A DNA stretch of 64,000 nucleotides from assembly GCA_964016885.1 (NCBI GenBank), contig OZ024743.1, forward strand, positions 181,205,152 to 181,269,151, read 5' to 3'. Both the position numbers and the translations under genes were made by a program. This document shows positions 30,261-41,620 of this stretch, in pieces; position 1 is the stretch's first letter, and every line of letters begins with the position of its first letter. The notes below the pieces were generated by a model. That model saw only the letters and a list, made by a program, of their open reading frames with translations. It searched no databases and was not told the origin of the DNA. The stretch comes from Eledone cirrhosa. Lineage: Eukaryota > Mollusca > Cephalopoda > Octopoda > Eledonidae.

Positions 30261-33200
30261 ATGACCTCACTCAGAATAGGCAGCATAAATGCGCGTGGCT
30301 TGGGGTCGTCATGGAAGCAGGGCCACCTGCTCAACGACCTCAGGTCACTAAACATAGATGTAGTGGCCATCAGCGAGACCAGAATCTCCGAAGCACAGGC
30401 TTTCGCACCGATCTTCGGCGGCTACGATGTGTATGCATCTCCCAGCCGTCCGGGATCGGGGGGAGGAGTTGCTGTGCTTTTTCGGAGAGGTTTGGATCTT
30501 GCCATACGGGCCATCTTCCTGGACCCAGAAGGTAAGTTGGTGGTGCTGGACGTGACCAGCGGAGACGGGCAAGCTTTCAGGTTAGTGGCCGTCTATGCCC
30601 CGACAGGAGCAGGGCGGCCTGATTTCTTCCGGCGTCTGGAGACCTTTCTTGGAACGTCCCGCTCTTTAGTGTTAGTGGGCGACTGGAACGGGATCTTAGA
30701 TGCACGCTGGGATTGTGTGGGATTAGTGGATAGGGAAGGAGGGTGCAAGAGTCTCACCAACCTGCTCAGAAGTTTTGAACTGTCTGACAGGTACCGAATG
30801 GATTTCCCGAATGTACCAATGTGGACTTGGACAAATCGCATAGGGTCATCCAGATCATATCTAGATAGAGTATTTTGTAGGGAAATAGATAGGTCTAGCA
30901 TAGGCTGTCCACAATTCAAGATAGTCAGCTACACGGACCACAAATTCGTGATCTGTGTGCTTGACTTAGATAGGCTTCATAGACGAGGACCCGGCTACTG
31001 GAAGCTAAACGCGTCCTTACCAGCGCGCAAGGCCTACAGAGACCGGATTAGCGAACTAGTTAAGCGGGCGTTGACGGGGGCCATCGTCAACAACAAGTGG
31101 TGGTTTGCTCTGAAAAGAGCAATTAGAATAGAGTCCATTAGGTTTAGTAAGACTTTAGCAATAGAGAAAAATAGAGCAGAGGGAGAATTAGTTAGAAAAT
31201 TAGATGAGGCGCTTAGCAAAGGCATCGCGACCGACGTACTTGCGGCGAAATTGGCCCTTGACCAATTCTTCAATACAAAGCACGAAGGCTGCGTTGTCAG
31301 AGCTAGGGTGCGTGCTCTCAGACACGAGGGGACGAAAGCCGTTCAATGGGCCCGAGTGGCGGAGGCGCGTCGTGGCAACAAAGCCACGATCCGGTCTTTG
31401 GTGGACCACGACGGGCGCATGCTACTCGATCCCGGGCAAATGTGTGAAGCTTTTCAGCGACACTTCGCTCAACTGTTCGGGGGCAGTGGCGGGCCGGATC
31501 GAGGGATGGACTTTAGTGTCTACCTCGACGGACTGCCGCGGCTTTCGGCCACTGAGGCGGAGTGTTGCGAAAAGCCGATAACAACCGCTGAAGTACGGGA
31601 TGCAATGACTAGTTGCACAAGGGGCAAATCGCCTGGTTTGGATGGTCTGCCCTATGAACTTTACGTACAAATGCCAAACTTGTTCGGAGGCCTCTTGGCG
31701 GACGTCTACTGCAACTGGCAACAGAACGGGAGAATTCCCAGCTCTGTGAGCCGAGGAGCGGTGGCGCTGCTGAGAAAGGATCCGAACAAGGGGGATAACA
31801 TAGATAATTTTAGGCCCATAACTCTGCTAAACACAGAGTTCAAGATTTTGGCCAAGGTGCTAGCAAAGAGGTTGGCGCTTGTCGTTGGTGGTCTGGTGGG
31901 AGAGGCACAGACATGCGCCATTCCCGACAGATCCATCCACGACAACCTCCACCTCATGCGATACATCGTAGAGAGGGTAGCTAGGGAACCTGGCACGGGT
32001 GGGTCTTTGATCAATTTAGATCAGTCGAAAGCCTTCGATAGGGTCGACCATCGTTACCTAACGGCAGTCCTGAGGGCGGCTGGCTTTGGGCCCGTCTTCA
32101 GAGGCTGGATCGCTGCCATGCACAGCGACATCTGCTCTGTAGTGAGAGTGAACGGTCACCTTTCGGAACCGTTCAACATCATGCGCTCGGTCCGCCAAGG
32201 ATGTCCTCTCTCGTCCCTATTATACGTATTGACTCTCGAGCCATTACTGCACAAACTGGAGACGTTGAGGGGGGTCCCGCGCGAACTAGGATGCGGAAGA
32301 TCCGTGTCAGCATATGCCGACGATGTCACCGTAGTGGTGTCGAACGCCAAACACATCGAGGCGATCGGCACTACACTAAGAGAATACGAAGCGGTGACAG
32401 GAGCAATGATCAACCAGGAAAAGTCAGTGGGCCTGCAGCTCGGCACCTGGAGAGGCAGGTCCATGCCGTCCAACAGCGTCGTCGGGCGCTGGACGGACGG
32501 ACCGGTTAAATTGCTAGGGGTCTGGTTCGGTCCAGACCTCCAGACGGACAAAAACTGGGACGAGGTGACGAGCAGGGTGGCTTCTCTCACCCAGAAATGG
32601 GCCGAGAGGAAGCTATCCCTAAAAGGTCGAGCGGAGGTGGCGAATGCGTACATCGCATCCGTCATCTACTACCGCCTGACCGTCGTACCTTGTCCTAAGC
32701 CCCGCCTGACTGCGCTGGAGCGTTTGCTCTTTCGCTTCTTGTGGAAGGGACGCGCTCCGATGGTCAGGCGGTCCATCTGCTGTCAACACCCGCTACGTGG
32801 AGGGCTGGGCATGCCGTGGCTGATGATGCGCAGACACGCGCTCAGGCTACGACATCTCCACCTCTTCCTCGACGGTGATCAGGTGTGGTCGCCGTTTGCA
32901 AGACACGTTTTTCCCCAGCTCGTCTCCTTGACGGAGCCGCAGTCCTGGGTCAAGCGAAGACCGAGAGGGAGCGCTTGGAGACTGGAATGTCTTCAGGCGC
33001 TCACAGCCCTCGACCAATCGGGCAATGTGATCGGTGGAAACTCCACCTTGGCGTTCTATAGGGGATTAGTGGAGGGGAAGAGCGACGACGTACTTGGAGA
33101 AACTCTAGGCGTCGACGAAAATCAACTAGCCAATCTCTTCGGAAGGACTTTCGGGCCGGGGCCTATGGACAACTTCCAGAAATCCCTGGCCTGGCAGTGC

Positions 33201-33680
33201 TACCGAGGAGCTTTGCCAGTTCGGGATAAACTCTACAGGCATGGAGGTGCCGTCAGCCGGGCATGTCCGAGATGCGCGCAGGGCGACGAAACCGTCCTGC
33301 ACGCACTCGTCCAGTGTCCGAGCATTGCTGACTTGTGGGTTTATGTTGAACACCTGCTGTCACGTGTAGGACGGATCCAGCTATCAGCTGAGTCCATCGT
33401 GAGGATTGCCACACCCCCTTCCTTTAGCCTGGAAGGGCAGGCAGTTTTTATCTGTCTGGTGGCCATGGCGAAAGAGATAGTATGGTGGACACGTTTGAAA
33501 GGGCTGAAGACGAGCACTTGCCTCTTCGGTGATGCCCTGATTAACTTTTTCAAATTTCATTTGAAAAGGAAAATCAGGGTAGAGAGGGAAGTGTTCTCTT
33601 CCCAGCATTTTGTTGAAAGATGGGTGAGAGAAGCAAGTATGGCCCGAATGAATGGGCCTTCTCTGAGTATGTGTCTGTAA
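30261..33680 (+). CDS. ORF2 of LINE T2: APE endonuclease and reverse transcriptase
   Basis: This intact 1139-residue frame is about 99% identical to the T1 ORF2 (I count about 11 substitutions). It has Gly at residue 144 after the GDWN endonuclease motif, the usual residue there, where T1 has Arg. The endonuclease residues N10, E39, D141, N143, D226 and H227, the RT motifs FRPITLLN and NLDQSKAFDRVDH, catalytic YADD at 685-688 and the C-terminal CPRCAQGDETVLHALVQC are all present. It starts 34 bases after the ORF1 stop. This is the better candidate for an active enzyme, although ORF1 upstream is broken as read. Confidence 0.96.
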   Translation: MTSLRIGSINARGLGSSWKQGHLLNDLRSLNIDVVAISETRISEAQAFAPIFGGYDVYASPSRPGSGGGVAVLFRRGLDLAIRAIFLDPEGKLVVLDVTSGDGQAFRLVAVYAPTGAGRPDFFRRLETFLGTSRSLVLVGDWNGILDARWDCVGLVDREGGCKSLTNLLRSFELSDRYRMDFPNVPMWTWTNRIGSSRSYLDRVFCREIDRSSIGCPQFKIVSYTDHKFVICVLDLDRLHRRGPGYWKLNASLPARKAYRDRISELVKRALTGAIVNNKWWFALKRAIRIESIRFSKTLAIEKNRAEGELVRKLDEALSKGIATDVLAAKLALDQFFNTKHEGCVVRARVRALRHEGTKAVQWARVAEARRGNKATIRSLVDHDGRMLLDPGQMCEAFQRHFAQLFGGSGGPDRGMDFSVYLDGLPRLSATEAECCEKPITTAEVRDAMTSCTRGKSPGLDGLPYELYVQMPNLFGGLLADVYCNWQQNGRIPSSVSRGAVALLRKDPNKGDNIDNFRPITLLNTEFKILAKVLAKRLALVVGGLVGEAQTCAIPDRSIHDNLHLMRYIVERVAREPGTGGSLINLDQSKAFDRVDHRYLTAVLRAAGFGPVFRGWIAAMHSDICSVVRVNGHLSEPFNIMRSVRQGCPLSSLLYVLTLEPLLHKLETLRGVPRELGCGRSVSAYADDVTVVVSNAKHIEAIGTTLREYEAVTGAMINQEKSVGLQLGTWRGRSMPSNSVVGRWTDGPVKLLGVWFGPDLQTDKNWDEVTSRVASLTQKWAERKLSLKGRAEVANAYIASVIYYRLTVVPCPKPRLTALERLLFRFLWKGRAPMVRRSICCQHPLRGGLGMPWLMMRRHALRLRHLHLFLDGDQVWSPFARHVFPQLVSLTEPQSWVKRRPRGSAWRLECLQALTALDQSGNVIGGNSTLAFYRGLVEGKSDDVLGETLGVDENQLANLFGRTFGPGPMDNFQKSLAWQCYRGALPVRDKLYRHGGAVSRACPRCAQGDETVLHALVQCPSIADLWVYVEHLLSRVGRIQLSAESIVRIATPPSFSLEGQAVFICLVAMAKEIVWWTRLKGLKTSTCLFGDALINFFKFHLKRKIRVEREVFSSQHFVERWVREASMARMNGPSLSMCL

Positions 33681-33921
33681 ATTAAAGGTGGAAAACTGGG
33701 AGAGGGCACTTGCCCTGGTGGTCAGGGCCACTGTGGTCTTTTAATGGGCTTTCTCCACAAATGTCCCTTGGAAGTCTCCCCCCTATTGGGGAATTTTTCT
33801 TTGTTATTTTATTTCAACCTCTGTTTTTTTCACGCAGAAATGCCCATTTGTACCGTCCTGTATTGTCCTGTACTGTCCTTAATGTCTACTTTATGTGAAC
33901 CCTTGTGGTTAATAAAGAAAA

Positions 33922-33922
<1 letters not shown>
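33681..33922 (+). other. 3' UTR of LINE T2 with AATAAA
   Basis: Same 3' UTR as T1, with AATAAA at 33911-33916 and an end directly at (ATT)n. Confidence 0.8.
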
Positions 33923-33953
<31 letters not shown>

Positions 33954-34099
33954 GTCTTCTTTTTCTTCTTCTTCGTCTTCATTTTCTACTTCTTCTTGTA
34001 CTTTTTCTTGTACCTCTTATTTTTATTTTTTTATTTTTTTCATTTTCTTCGCCTTCTTCTTCTTCTTCTTCTTCTTCTTCTTCTTCTTCTTCTTCTTCT
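33923..34099. repeat. (ATT)n passing into (TTC)n
   Basis: Ten ATT units (33923-33952) follow the T2 3' end, then about 145 bases of imperfect TTC/TTT repeats. The ATT part is the T2 tail or target. Confidence 0.95.
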
Positions 34100-34108
34100 T
34101 CGTGTACA

Positions 34109-34121
34109 TAATATATATATA

Positions 34122-34188
<67 letters not shown>
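34109..34188. repeat. (AT)n tract
   Basis: Nearly pure AT dinucleotides of about 80 bases. Confidence 0.97.
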
Positions 34189-34765
<577 letters not shown>

Positions 34766-34825
34766 TTATTAAAATAACAGATTAAAGTTTAAGCAAAGAA
34801 TCGCTGCTTTCACCCTCATATATGT

Positions 34826-34893
34826 ACAAACACACACACACACAGACGCACACACACATACACACATACACAGATATATATATATATATATAG
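34826..34893. repeat. (CA)n/(TA)n microsatellite
   Basis: Imperfect CA repeats followed by TA repeats directly left of the inverted-repeat element. Confidence 0.93.
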
Positions 34894-34903
34894 ATAGATA
34901 ATG

Positions 34904-35249
34904 TAATATATCTACTAACATAAGCGCACAGATGTACGCTAAGTCCCCAGTGTCCGCGCATCGCCTGGAGACTCGGCTGAGAATGACCTCCCTGATGACG
35001 CAATGAAATTCTCAACAGTTCATTACGTAACTGTCTTTATCCCATTGCAGAAACTAATTAGTTGGAGTGAAAATTTAAGTAAGTAAGTTAATTTTTTTGA
35101 AAATTTTTTTTTTAAATATTTTCTTATTTTACGTCTTTTATATTATTGTTCTGCATTCTCCTGCATTGAACCACCTAGCTACTATGACATAACCTGTGTA
35201 TTTGCTGGTATTAGCGTACATCTGTGCGCTTATGTTAGTAGATATATTA
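34904..35249. mobile_element. Candidate MITE with 38-bp perfect terminal inverted repeats
   Basis: Arms 34904-34941 and 35212-35249 are exact reverse complements (38 bases) and extend outward by about ten more with one mismatch. The 270-base interior has no ORF. The size and ends fit a non-autonomous DNA transposon or foldback element, but I see no clear target-site duplication and no transposase in the window. Confidence 0.65.
34943..35143 (+). repeat. Direct repeat, copy 1 (interior of the inverted-repeat element)
   Basis: About 200 bases starting AGTCCCCAGTGTCCGCGCAT and ending TTTTACGTCTTTTATAT. It recurs at 35499-35695 with few mismatches. Confidence 0.92.
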
Positions 35250-35498
35250 AATTATCTATATTTATCTCCAAATCACTGATTTGTCGAGCAAACCTGCCAA
35301 AAACACTTCTAAAAATTTTTTGGGTGTGTTAGTAGGCGCCTGTCATCTTACCATCCCATTCCTACTAACTAGCCTCTGTGTCACGTGATTGATTCTTTAG
35401 AATCGGCTATATGATCAGTGGCAGTGAGAATTTTCAGTAGCTGGAATCCAGTCCTCGATAGCTGTTCCATTTACCGAATTATTATTATTTTTATATGA
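35250..35498. other. Spacer, nothing recognised
   Basis: AT-rich sequence with no ORF or repeat that I can name, between the two copies of the 200-base direct repeat. Confidence 0.5.
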
Positions 35499-35695
35499 GT
35501 CCCCAGTGTCCGCGCATCGCCTGGAGACTCGGCTGAGAATTACCTCCCCGATGACGCAATGAAATTCTCAACAGTTCATTAAGTAACTGTCTTTATCCCA
35601 TTGCAGAAACTAATTAGTTGGAGTGAAAATTTAAGTAAGTTAATTTTTTTTGGAAATTTTTTTTTTAAATATTTTCTTATTTTACGTCTTTTATA
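35499..35695 (+). repeat. Direct repeat, copy 2
   Basis: Second copy of 34943-35143. It lacks the terminal inverted repeat on either side and runs straight into an AT tract. Confidence 0.92.
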
Positions 35696-35755
35696 TATAT
35701 ATATATATATCTGTGTATGTGTGTATGTGTGTGTGCGTCTGTGTGTGTGTGTGTT

Positions 35756-35854
<99 letters not shown>

Positions 35855-36005
35855 GGGGGGAGAGCAAGATAGCTAGATAGATAAGATAAACAGACAGACA
35901 GACAGACCGATAGACATATAGATAGTTAAATAGATAGCCGATATATATATATATATATGTGTGCGTGTGTGTGTACATAGAGAGGGGTGGGGGGGGGGGG
36001 GGGGG
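35696..36005. repeat. Compound AT/GT/AT/GA microsatellite with GATA and G runs
   Basis: TA, TG (35713-35757), TA, then GA (35797-35860), GATA/CAGA, TA/TG repeats and a G run at 35986-36005. Reading frames through it are artefacts. Confidence 0.95.
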
Positions 36006-36319
36006 TGAATCTGCTTAGTTAGTCACACACACTTATATGTAGGATATCATTCAGATCTACTTAATTTTCTTTTTCTTTAATATAGTTAAACGTTAGGAAA
36101 GACTACGGCAACAGAGTGTTTCTGATACAATCTTATCAAATAACAATTGCACCATTCCCATAAACTTCACCTTTGTATTACCTGTAATTTTTCATGTAGC
36201 AGCATGAGGTAAATAGCTGTTTTATGCACTGATTCTTTGACAACATGTATTATTATATATTTGGGTTCAAAGTGAAATCATAGTAAGTTTGTATAGTAAG
36301 TGAATATATTATTGTGACT

Positions 36320-36660
36320 ATTTTCAAGTAGGTTTGCGGTCGTGCCCTTGGCAGTGGAGACTTCTGGTGTCCTTGGCCCTAGGGCTACCTCCCGACTCAC
36401 CACCATAGGCGCTGAGCTGGCCAGCCGCAGGTGTGAGCCTCACGGGTTGGAATGACTCTTCCAGCGCTTCTCCCTTACCATCCTCCGGGGAGAATGGTAA
36501 GGGAGAAGCGCTTCCTAACGCCTTCTCCATTCTGTCCGCCGGGGCTGTGGGGTGGCCAGCACGTGGGACCCCAGAGAGACGGTGTGGGCGGGAGAGATCG
36601 AGGCGATGACAGTGGAAGTTCGGCTTTTCCACGTTCGAACCATATCCTTGTGGTTGTGTT
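36320..36660. other. GC-rich, CpG-containing island with a perfect stem-loop
   Basis: This short GC-rich block stands out in AT-rich surroundings. It contains exact 19-base arms 36463-36481 and 36494-36512 around a 12-base loop. A 102-codon frame on the minus strand (36324-36632) crosses it, but I do not recognise the product. It could be a fragment of an unknown repeat or a regulatory island. Confidence 0.55.
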
Positions 36661-37005
36661 CATTATCTATAGATAATTATATAACATTTGTAATATGGTT
36701 TCGCCAATTGAAAACAGCCAGAACTCCCACATTACTTTCAATTAAAAATTGATTAATTAAACCAACGTTAGATAATACAGCACAACAATAGCAACAACAG
36801 CATCATAATACAATATTAAAAGTAGTTTTATACAAATTATATTGTATTACATATGAACAAACAGAAATAGAGAGAAGCATTAGAAAGGACTGTAAATGCC
36901 ATAAATGAGAGGGAAAGGTGGAGAAGAGCAAGGACTACTAGATTGAGATAATCTGATGTGAAACATATTTTTCATTCTTCATTCTATTTCGTTTGGAAGG
37001 GTAAT

Positions 37006-37229
37006 GGATTGGCAGTAATTGGTAGAGCGTCGGACACCACTTTGTGGTATATAGTTACGGCCTTTTACTTTCTGAGTTCTAAGCCTGCCGAGGTTAGCTT
37101 TGTATTTCATCCTTACGGATTCGATAAAATAAAGTACCAGTAACGCACTGGGGTCGATTTACTCGATCCCTCCCCCCACCCGCAGAAAAAATTGTTGGCC
37201 TTGTGCTTAAATTAGAAACTATCATTATT
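37006..37229 (+). mobile_element. Octopus-type SINE-2, long form
   Basis: Near full-length SINE. It has an A-box-like TTGGCAGTAATTGGTAGAGC head, a diverged B box, the CATCCTTACGG body, the longer GGGGTCGATTTACTCGATCC segment and a tail ending in ATT. Confidence 0.9.
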
Positions 37230-37337
37230 CGAGGTTAACTTTGCCTTTCATCCTTACGGGGTCGATAAAATAAAGTACCAGTAATGCACTGGGTATTTGC
37301 TGGCCTTGTGCCTAAAGTAGAAACAATTATTATTATT
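37230..37337 (+). mobile_element. Octopus-type SINE-3, truncated just after the B box
   Basis: Short-form SINE that starts at CGAGGTTAAC, directly after the SINE-2 tail, and ends AAACAATTATTATTATT. Confidence 0.9.
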
Positions 37338-37348
37338 GAGAGCAATTT

Positions 37349-37558
37349 ATTGGCAGTATCAGTAGGGCGTCGAACACGACTTTGTGGTGTAGAGTTATGG
37401 CCCTTTACTTTCTGAGTTCAAATCCTGCTGAGATTAGCTTTGCCTTTCATCCTTACGGGGTCGATAAAATAAAATACCACAAATGTACTGGCGTCAATTT
37501 AATCTACTTTCCCTTCCTACCAAAATTGTTGGCCTTGTACCTAAAGTAGAAACCATGA
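37349..37558 (+). mobile_element. Octopus-type SINE-4, long form
   Basis: TGGCAGTATC head, B box GAGTTCAAATCC, long-form internal segment and AGAAACCATGA end. It is the third SINE in a row in this cluster. Confidence 0.9.
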
Positions 37559-37649
37559 TTTTGTCTACCTTTACAATATAAAGTAAACAAGATGTCTAAC
37601 TAGTTTTATATAAACAACATTTATCTTTCGATGTATTTATTAATCTGTT

Positions 37650-38128
37650 GTTCTAGTTGAATTAATTGTCACAGGAATGCTACCACTTGAAACAAATTTC
37701 GCCGGAGATAGAAAAATTTAATAAGTGTGGGGTGGGCGGAATAACAGCGGGTGGGGTGGTCGAATATTCGAAACCCTGGAGTAGGAAAATGAATCGGTAA
37801 GCAATAATATACGTTCAAGGTAGACAACTTGGTTTTATAGAAAAAAGTAAATTAAAGGTAAATAACTCAATTTAATGCATACGCAAAGGTACATAACTCT
37901 TCCGTCAAACTTGATTTTTATCAATGCTATTTCAGTCTGCATAAATTTCCTTCCTAACATGCTGGCAACTCTCAGGTTTCGAATAATCCTTCCCCCAACG
38001 CCGCTGATTAATTTTTAAGATGTTTCCGACCTCTTCCCATATTCTCCACTTATTAGATTTTGCTAATCTTTCTCCGGCGAAATTTTATTTTAAGTTGTAG
38101 CATTCCTGCAATAATTTACACATTAAAA
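37650..38128. mobile_element. Foldback (long inverted repeat) element
   Basis: About 150 bases at 37650-37800 and 37970-38128 are imperfect reverse complements of each other. Both contain AATTTCGCCGGAGA and a GGAATGCTAC segment. The middle has no ORF. A third, single-arm copy lies at 59480-59640. This fits a non-autonomous foldback or MITE family. Confidence 0.7.
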
Positions 38129-38144
38129 AACATTATTCATGGTG

Positions 38145-38327
38145 AATCGGAAGTATCGGTAGAGGGTTGGACGCCATGCTGTCTAGCATAGTTACGTCCC
38201 TTTACAGTCTGAGTTCAAATCCCGCCGAGGTTAACTTTGCCTTTCATCTTTACGGGGTCGATAAAATAAAGTACCAGTAATGTACTGGGTAATTGCTGGC
38301 CTTGTGCCTAAAGTAGAAACAATTATT
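38145..38327 (+). mobile_element. Octopus-type SINE-5, short form
   Basis: GTATCGGTAGAGGG head, B box GAGTTCAAATCCCGC, short GTACTGGGTAATTGC segment, AGAAACAATTATT end. It follows the foldback element almost directly. Confidence 0.92.
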
Positions 38328-38329
38328 CA

Positions 38330-40270
38330 TGACAAAGAAAGTAAATTACTATTAATAGAAGTCCCATACGTTATTTTTTTTAAATAGGATGGGTTGGGGT
38401 CTCAATATGTAAACTAAACGACTAATTCTGGTGATTAAAAAAAATCAATGGAGACAACCAAGAAAAATTACCGATTCTCCAACCCCTTCACACCTATTAT
38501 TTGTGACCCGCTTATTCGTGTCTGTATTTTAACACATGCTAAGGGAAGTAACTCTGAGTCAATTATCGTTTGTAGTGTTGGCGGTATTGCCAGCGATACT
38601 GTTAACGTCTACCACTACCATGACTACCAATGTTATTTTTCCACTCCAAGAAAGCATTTAAATATAAGTTTGGAATCAGAGGCACTGGAAAGTAGTTCCA
38701 GCTAGATCCTGTCAAGAAAATTTCCATACGGTTTCAATACTCCGCATGTCTCCGATTTCCGATTAGCTAAACGTCAGCAGAAGGGCACCCATGTGTCTTG
38801 ATTTGGATGTGGCCCGGCCTCCATAGGGTGTAAGAAATTAGGGGCCGAAATACTTGCTTGAGTGGGGTTTCTTCTCTAAATTTCTTCTGCTTTCCAGCTC
38901 TCCTGAGAGTTTCTTGCCACTTAGTTATTTCATTTCGTAAGAAACGGTACCAGGATATAGAGGAAAGTTACATACCATAGACTTGTGTTCTATCCAGTTG
39001 AAAAGGTATTTAACCGACATCTGCTTAATACTCAAGAAATTGGAAGCAGAAATCAGTACCTGTTCACTACACTGAACTCTATAGGTTTCAATTAACCAAG
39101 AGGTCAATGAGAAGGATGAGAGCACCTGAGAAAGTTACATACGGTAGACTTGCTGTTTCACTAATCTCTCATCTACTCAATAAACGTCTGAATTTAACCA
39201 TTCCATAAATAATTAGCTATCTAGAATAGTAGAAGCTACTGTTAGTGTTTTCTGGAACATACCAGTCTTAGTCTTTCAAGATGGTAACTTTTTGAAATAT
39301 TTCTTCTAACTTTGAACCAGACAACAAAAGGCTAAGCACAACAAACTAATGGGCTTCCGTCGATTTCGGTGTTGAGTGTTCCAAATTTTCGATCAACCTA
39401 ATAGCTTGCTTATGAAATTAACGTGTAAGTGGCTGAGTATCCTCTAGTTGCGAACACCCTTAACGTAATTCAGCGTGACACGGTATGACAAACCTTGCTT
39501 CTTTGAATTGCAGCTTCAATCCATACGACGGGCATCCGTTCAGATTCAGTCAACCTAATTTCCCTCATAAACCACAGATCAACAAGAAACTATAGTAAAA
39601 ACTGTTGCCCAAGATACCTCTCTGTGGTCTCGAACACCAGGTTTAATGATTGCGAAGCGAACATCTTAAACATTTAGCTATGATCTACCACAATTAATTC
39701 AAAACATATTGAAGATACATAACGAAACTATATTCTAGATAACGTTGTTTCTCTTTATATTTTATTTTGGTTATACATCTGGAGAAAATTGAGAGAATGT
39801 TAAAGTTTGGAGCAGAAAAAAAATGAAGAAAAGAGAAGATAAAAATAGTTAAAACCAGTTAATTTTACACTTTTTTTCTTTTCGTTTTTCCTTTTAATGG
39901 ACTGTCTTTTACACTAAATTTCGATAGTCTTGCTATTAGTTTGTCTGGAGGTAGCTTGGTCACATTAGGTCATGCGTTCCAGCCCACTTCCGGGCATCGT
40001 GCGCAATTATCTTTTACCATAGGCTCAGGTTGACACGGGTCTTGTGAGTGAAAAAAAATGTCGGATAGACTGAACCTGTAATTCAAAGCGTCAGCCCTGT
40101 CATACACACACACACTATGTGATGCCGAATCTCCCTGAGAATTACATTAAAGACACACATTTAATTCATGCATAGGAGGTTCAGTTGATCGAACAACTTG
40201 AACACTCATCGTCGAAAACGGAGACGATCCATTCCAGTAGTAATTCTGATTTCATGATTATAATGTTGAT
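38330..40270. other. Intergenic DNA, no gene recognised
   Basis: About 1.9 kb with only short random frames, for example 85 codons at 38448-38705 with no recognisable motif. The sentence-like string AAAGTTACATAC..TAGACTTG occurs twice (about 38965 and 39130), which may mark an old small repeat. Confidence 0.55.
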
Positions 40271-40277
40271 TGTGATG

Positions 40278-40322
40278 GAGGAGGAGGAGGAGGAGGAGGA
40301 GGAGGAGGAGGAGGAGGAGGAA
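40278..40322. repeat. (GGA)n tract
   Basis: About 14 GGA units, directly upstream of SINE-6. Confidence 0.95.
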
Positions 40323-40357
40323 AAAAGATCTGTTCATCATCATAATCATTGTCTTCG

Positions 40358-40546
40358 GTGGTTTGGCAGTATCGGTAGAGGGTCGGAGAACAGGCTTTGC
40401 AGCACAGGGTTACGCCCCTTTCTGATCTGAGTTCAAATCCTGCCGAGGTTAACTTTGCCTTTCATCCTTACAGGGTCGATACAATAAAGTACCAATAATG
40501 CACTGGGATAATTGCTGGCCTTGTGCCAAAAGTAGAAACAATTATT
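40358..40546 (+). mobile_element. Octopus-type SINE-6, short form
   Basis: TTGGCAGTATCGGTAGAGGG head, GAGTTCAAATCC B box, GGGATAATTGCTGGCC segment and AAACAATTATTT end. Confidence 0.92.
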
Positions 40547-40742
40547 TCTACTAGAGCCCTTGCCATGTCTTTTTTTTTCCGTTTTTTTTTATATTTTCTT
40601 ATTTTACATTCCATTCTTTCTTCTCAATCTAAATTTTCTTTTTTCCTTTTTGTATTAAATTGTATTTACATGTTATCATCTAGTACAGGTAATTGATGAT
40701 AACCTCGGTTGAGGTAGATTTTAGAGAAAAGCGAGCAACCTG

Positions 40743-41620
40743 CTAATTGGACCGAGAAGCCTTGTATATGCAGAATGGAGTAGCATTAGGGTGAGGTACT
40801 TTTATTAAGACGGCGATAATCCCTGATGGGTCGCCAAGCTCTATTGGGTTTTGGCGCTTCGTGTAGAGGTGAAGACCAGGGACGGTTTGATCGATGAACG
40901 ATGCCCAAAGCTTCCATATTGTCAAATTTGACCTTCACTATAGCAAATTTGTCTGGTGGTAGACGACATACACGGTTGTGTACTGGAGAACTGGTGGTTG
41001 GAATGTGGTGCTTTACTCTGTGGTGAGTTGTGGATTGGGAGATGTCATGATAATGAGTTTAAGGTAATTCAAAAAGAATTCCGAGAACTCGTTCTTGGTC
41101 TCAGAGACGTTTGATATAAGAAAAGTCACACGTGCAGATGTGGCCAGTGAGACAGAGGCATACGTACTGCTATTGACGAGTCGTCTCCCCTGATTATCGA
41201 CCAGCAGTGAGTGAGCCCGATGGAAGTCTGCTCCAATGATAGGCTGATGGGCATCAACGACGGTGAATGTCCATGTATATTAGTGTGAGCCTCTGTGGAA
41301 GGAGAGAGTACGGTATCTGTAAGCTTTGATTGTAGAATCATTGGCAGCTGCCACTGACTCCCTTCTCTATACGGAGGTCGTTTGCAGATGCCGTGATGAC
41401 ATTGATTTCTACTTCTGTGTCGATTAAGAATCTGATTGGAGATCTGATCATAGACATACAGGACAGTTGATCATGTTTGCCGACCACCAGGGTGTTTATT
41501 GGTGGTTGGTCCTAGAGTTTCTCCCGGAGTCGATGATGAAGAGCTATTGAAGTTACATGGTTACTTGGTATATTTTGCTTCAAATTTCTTGTGAAAGAAA
41601 CACATATCACTTTACTCATT
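40743..41620 (-). pseudogene. Decayed Ty3/Gypsy-like pol fragment (protease and start of RT)
   Basis: No open frame remains, but conceptual pieces on the minus strand are in Gypsy order. From the right: a CFFHKKF motif (about 41580-41610), an aspartic-protease-like RFLIDTEVEINVIT (about 41400-41440; the usual DTGAE is changed to DTEVE), a QPIIGADF...SLLVDNQGRRLV segment (about 41180-41260), and the RT start with WSSPLHEAP and WRPIRDYRRLNK (about 40790-40890). Frameshifts and stops lie between these. I find no LTRs, RNase H or integrase nearby. The call rests on motif recognition. Confidence 0.7.

Larger units (their letters stand above)
28018..33922 (+). mobile_element. Tx1/L1-like APE-type LINE, copy T2 (full length)
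   Basis: Second full-length T copy, 5.9 kb, closely matching T1 from its GGCGACCTAC start to its GAAAAC end and AATAAA (33911-33916). The 34-base ORF spacing is the same. It is bracketed by (TTA)n on the left and (ATT)n on the right. The near identity of T1 and T2 implies recent transposition or a local duplication; the different neighbours argue for separate insertions. Confidence 0.94.

Noticed and set aside
37006..38327. Possible tRNA genes at B-box matches
   Set aside because: The A- and B-box-like motifs belong to SINE heads. The cloverleaf is degenerate and the copies carry SINE bodies and tails.
38448..38705. 85-codon frame
   Set aside because: Near the length expected by chance, no recognisable motif, no neighbouring coding signal.
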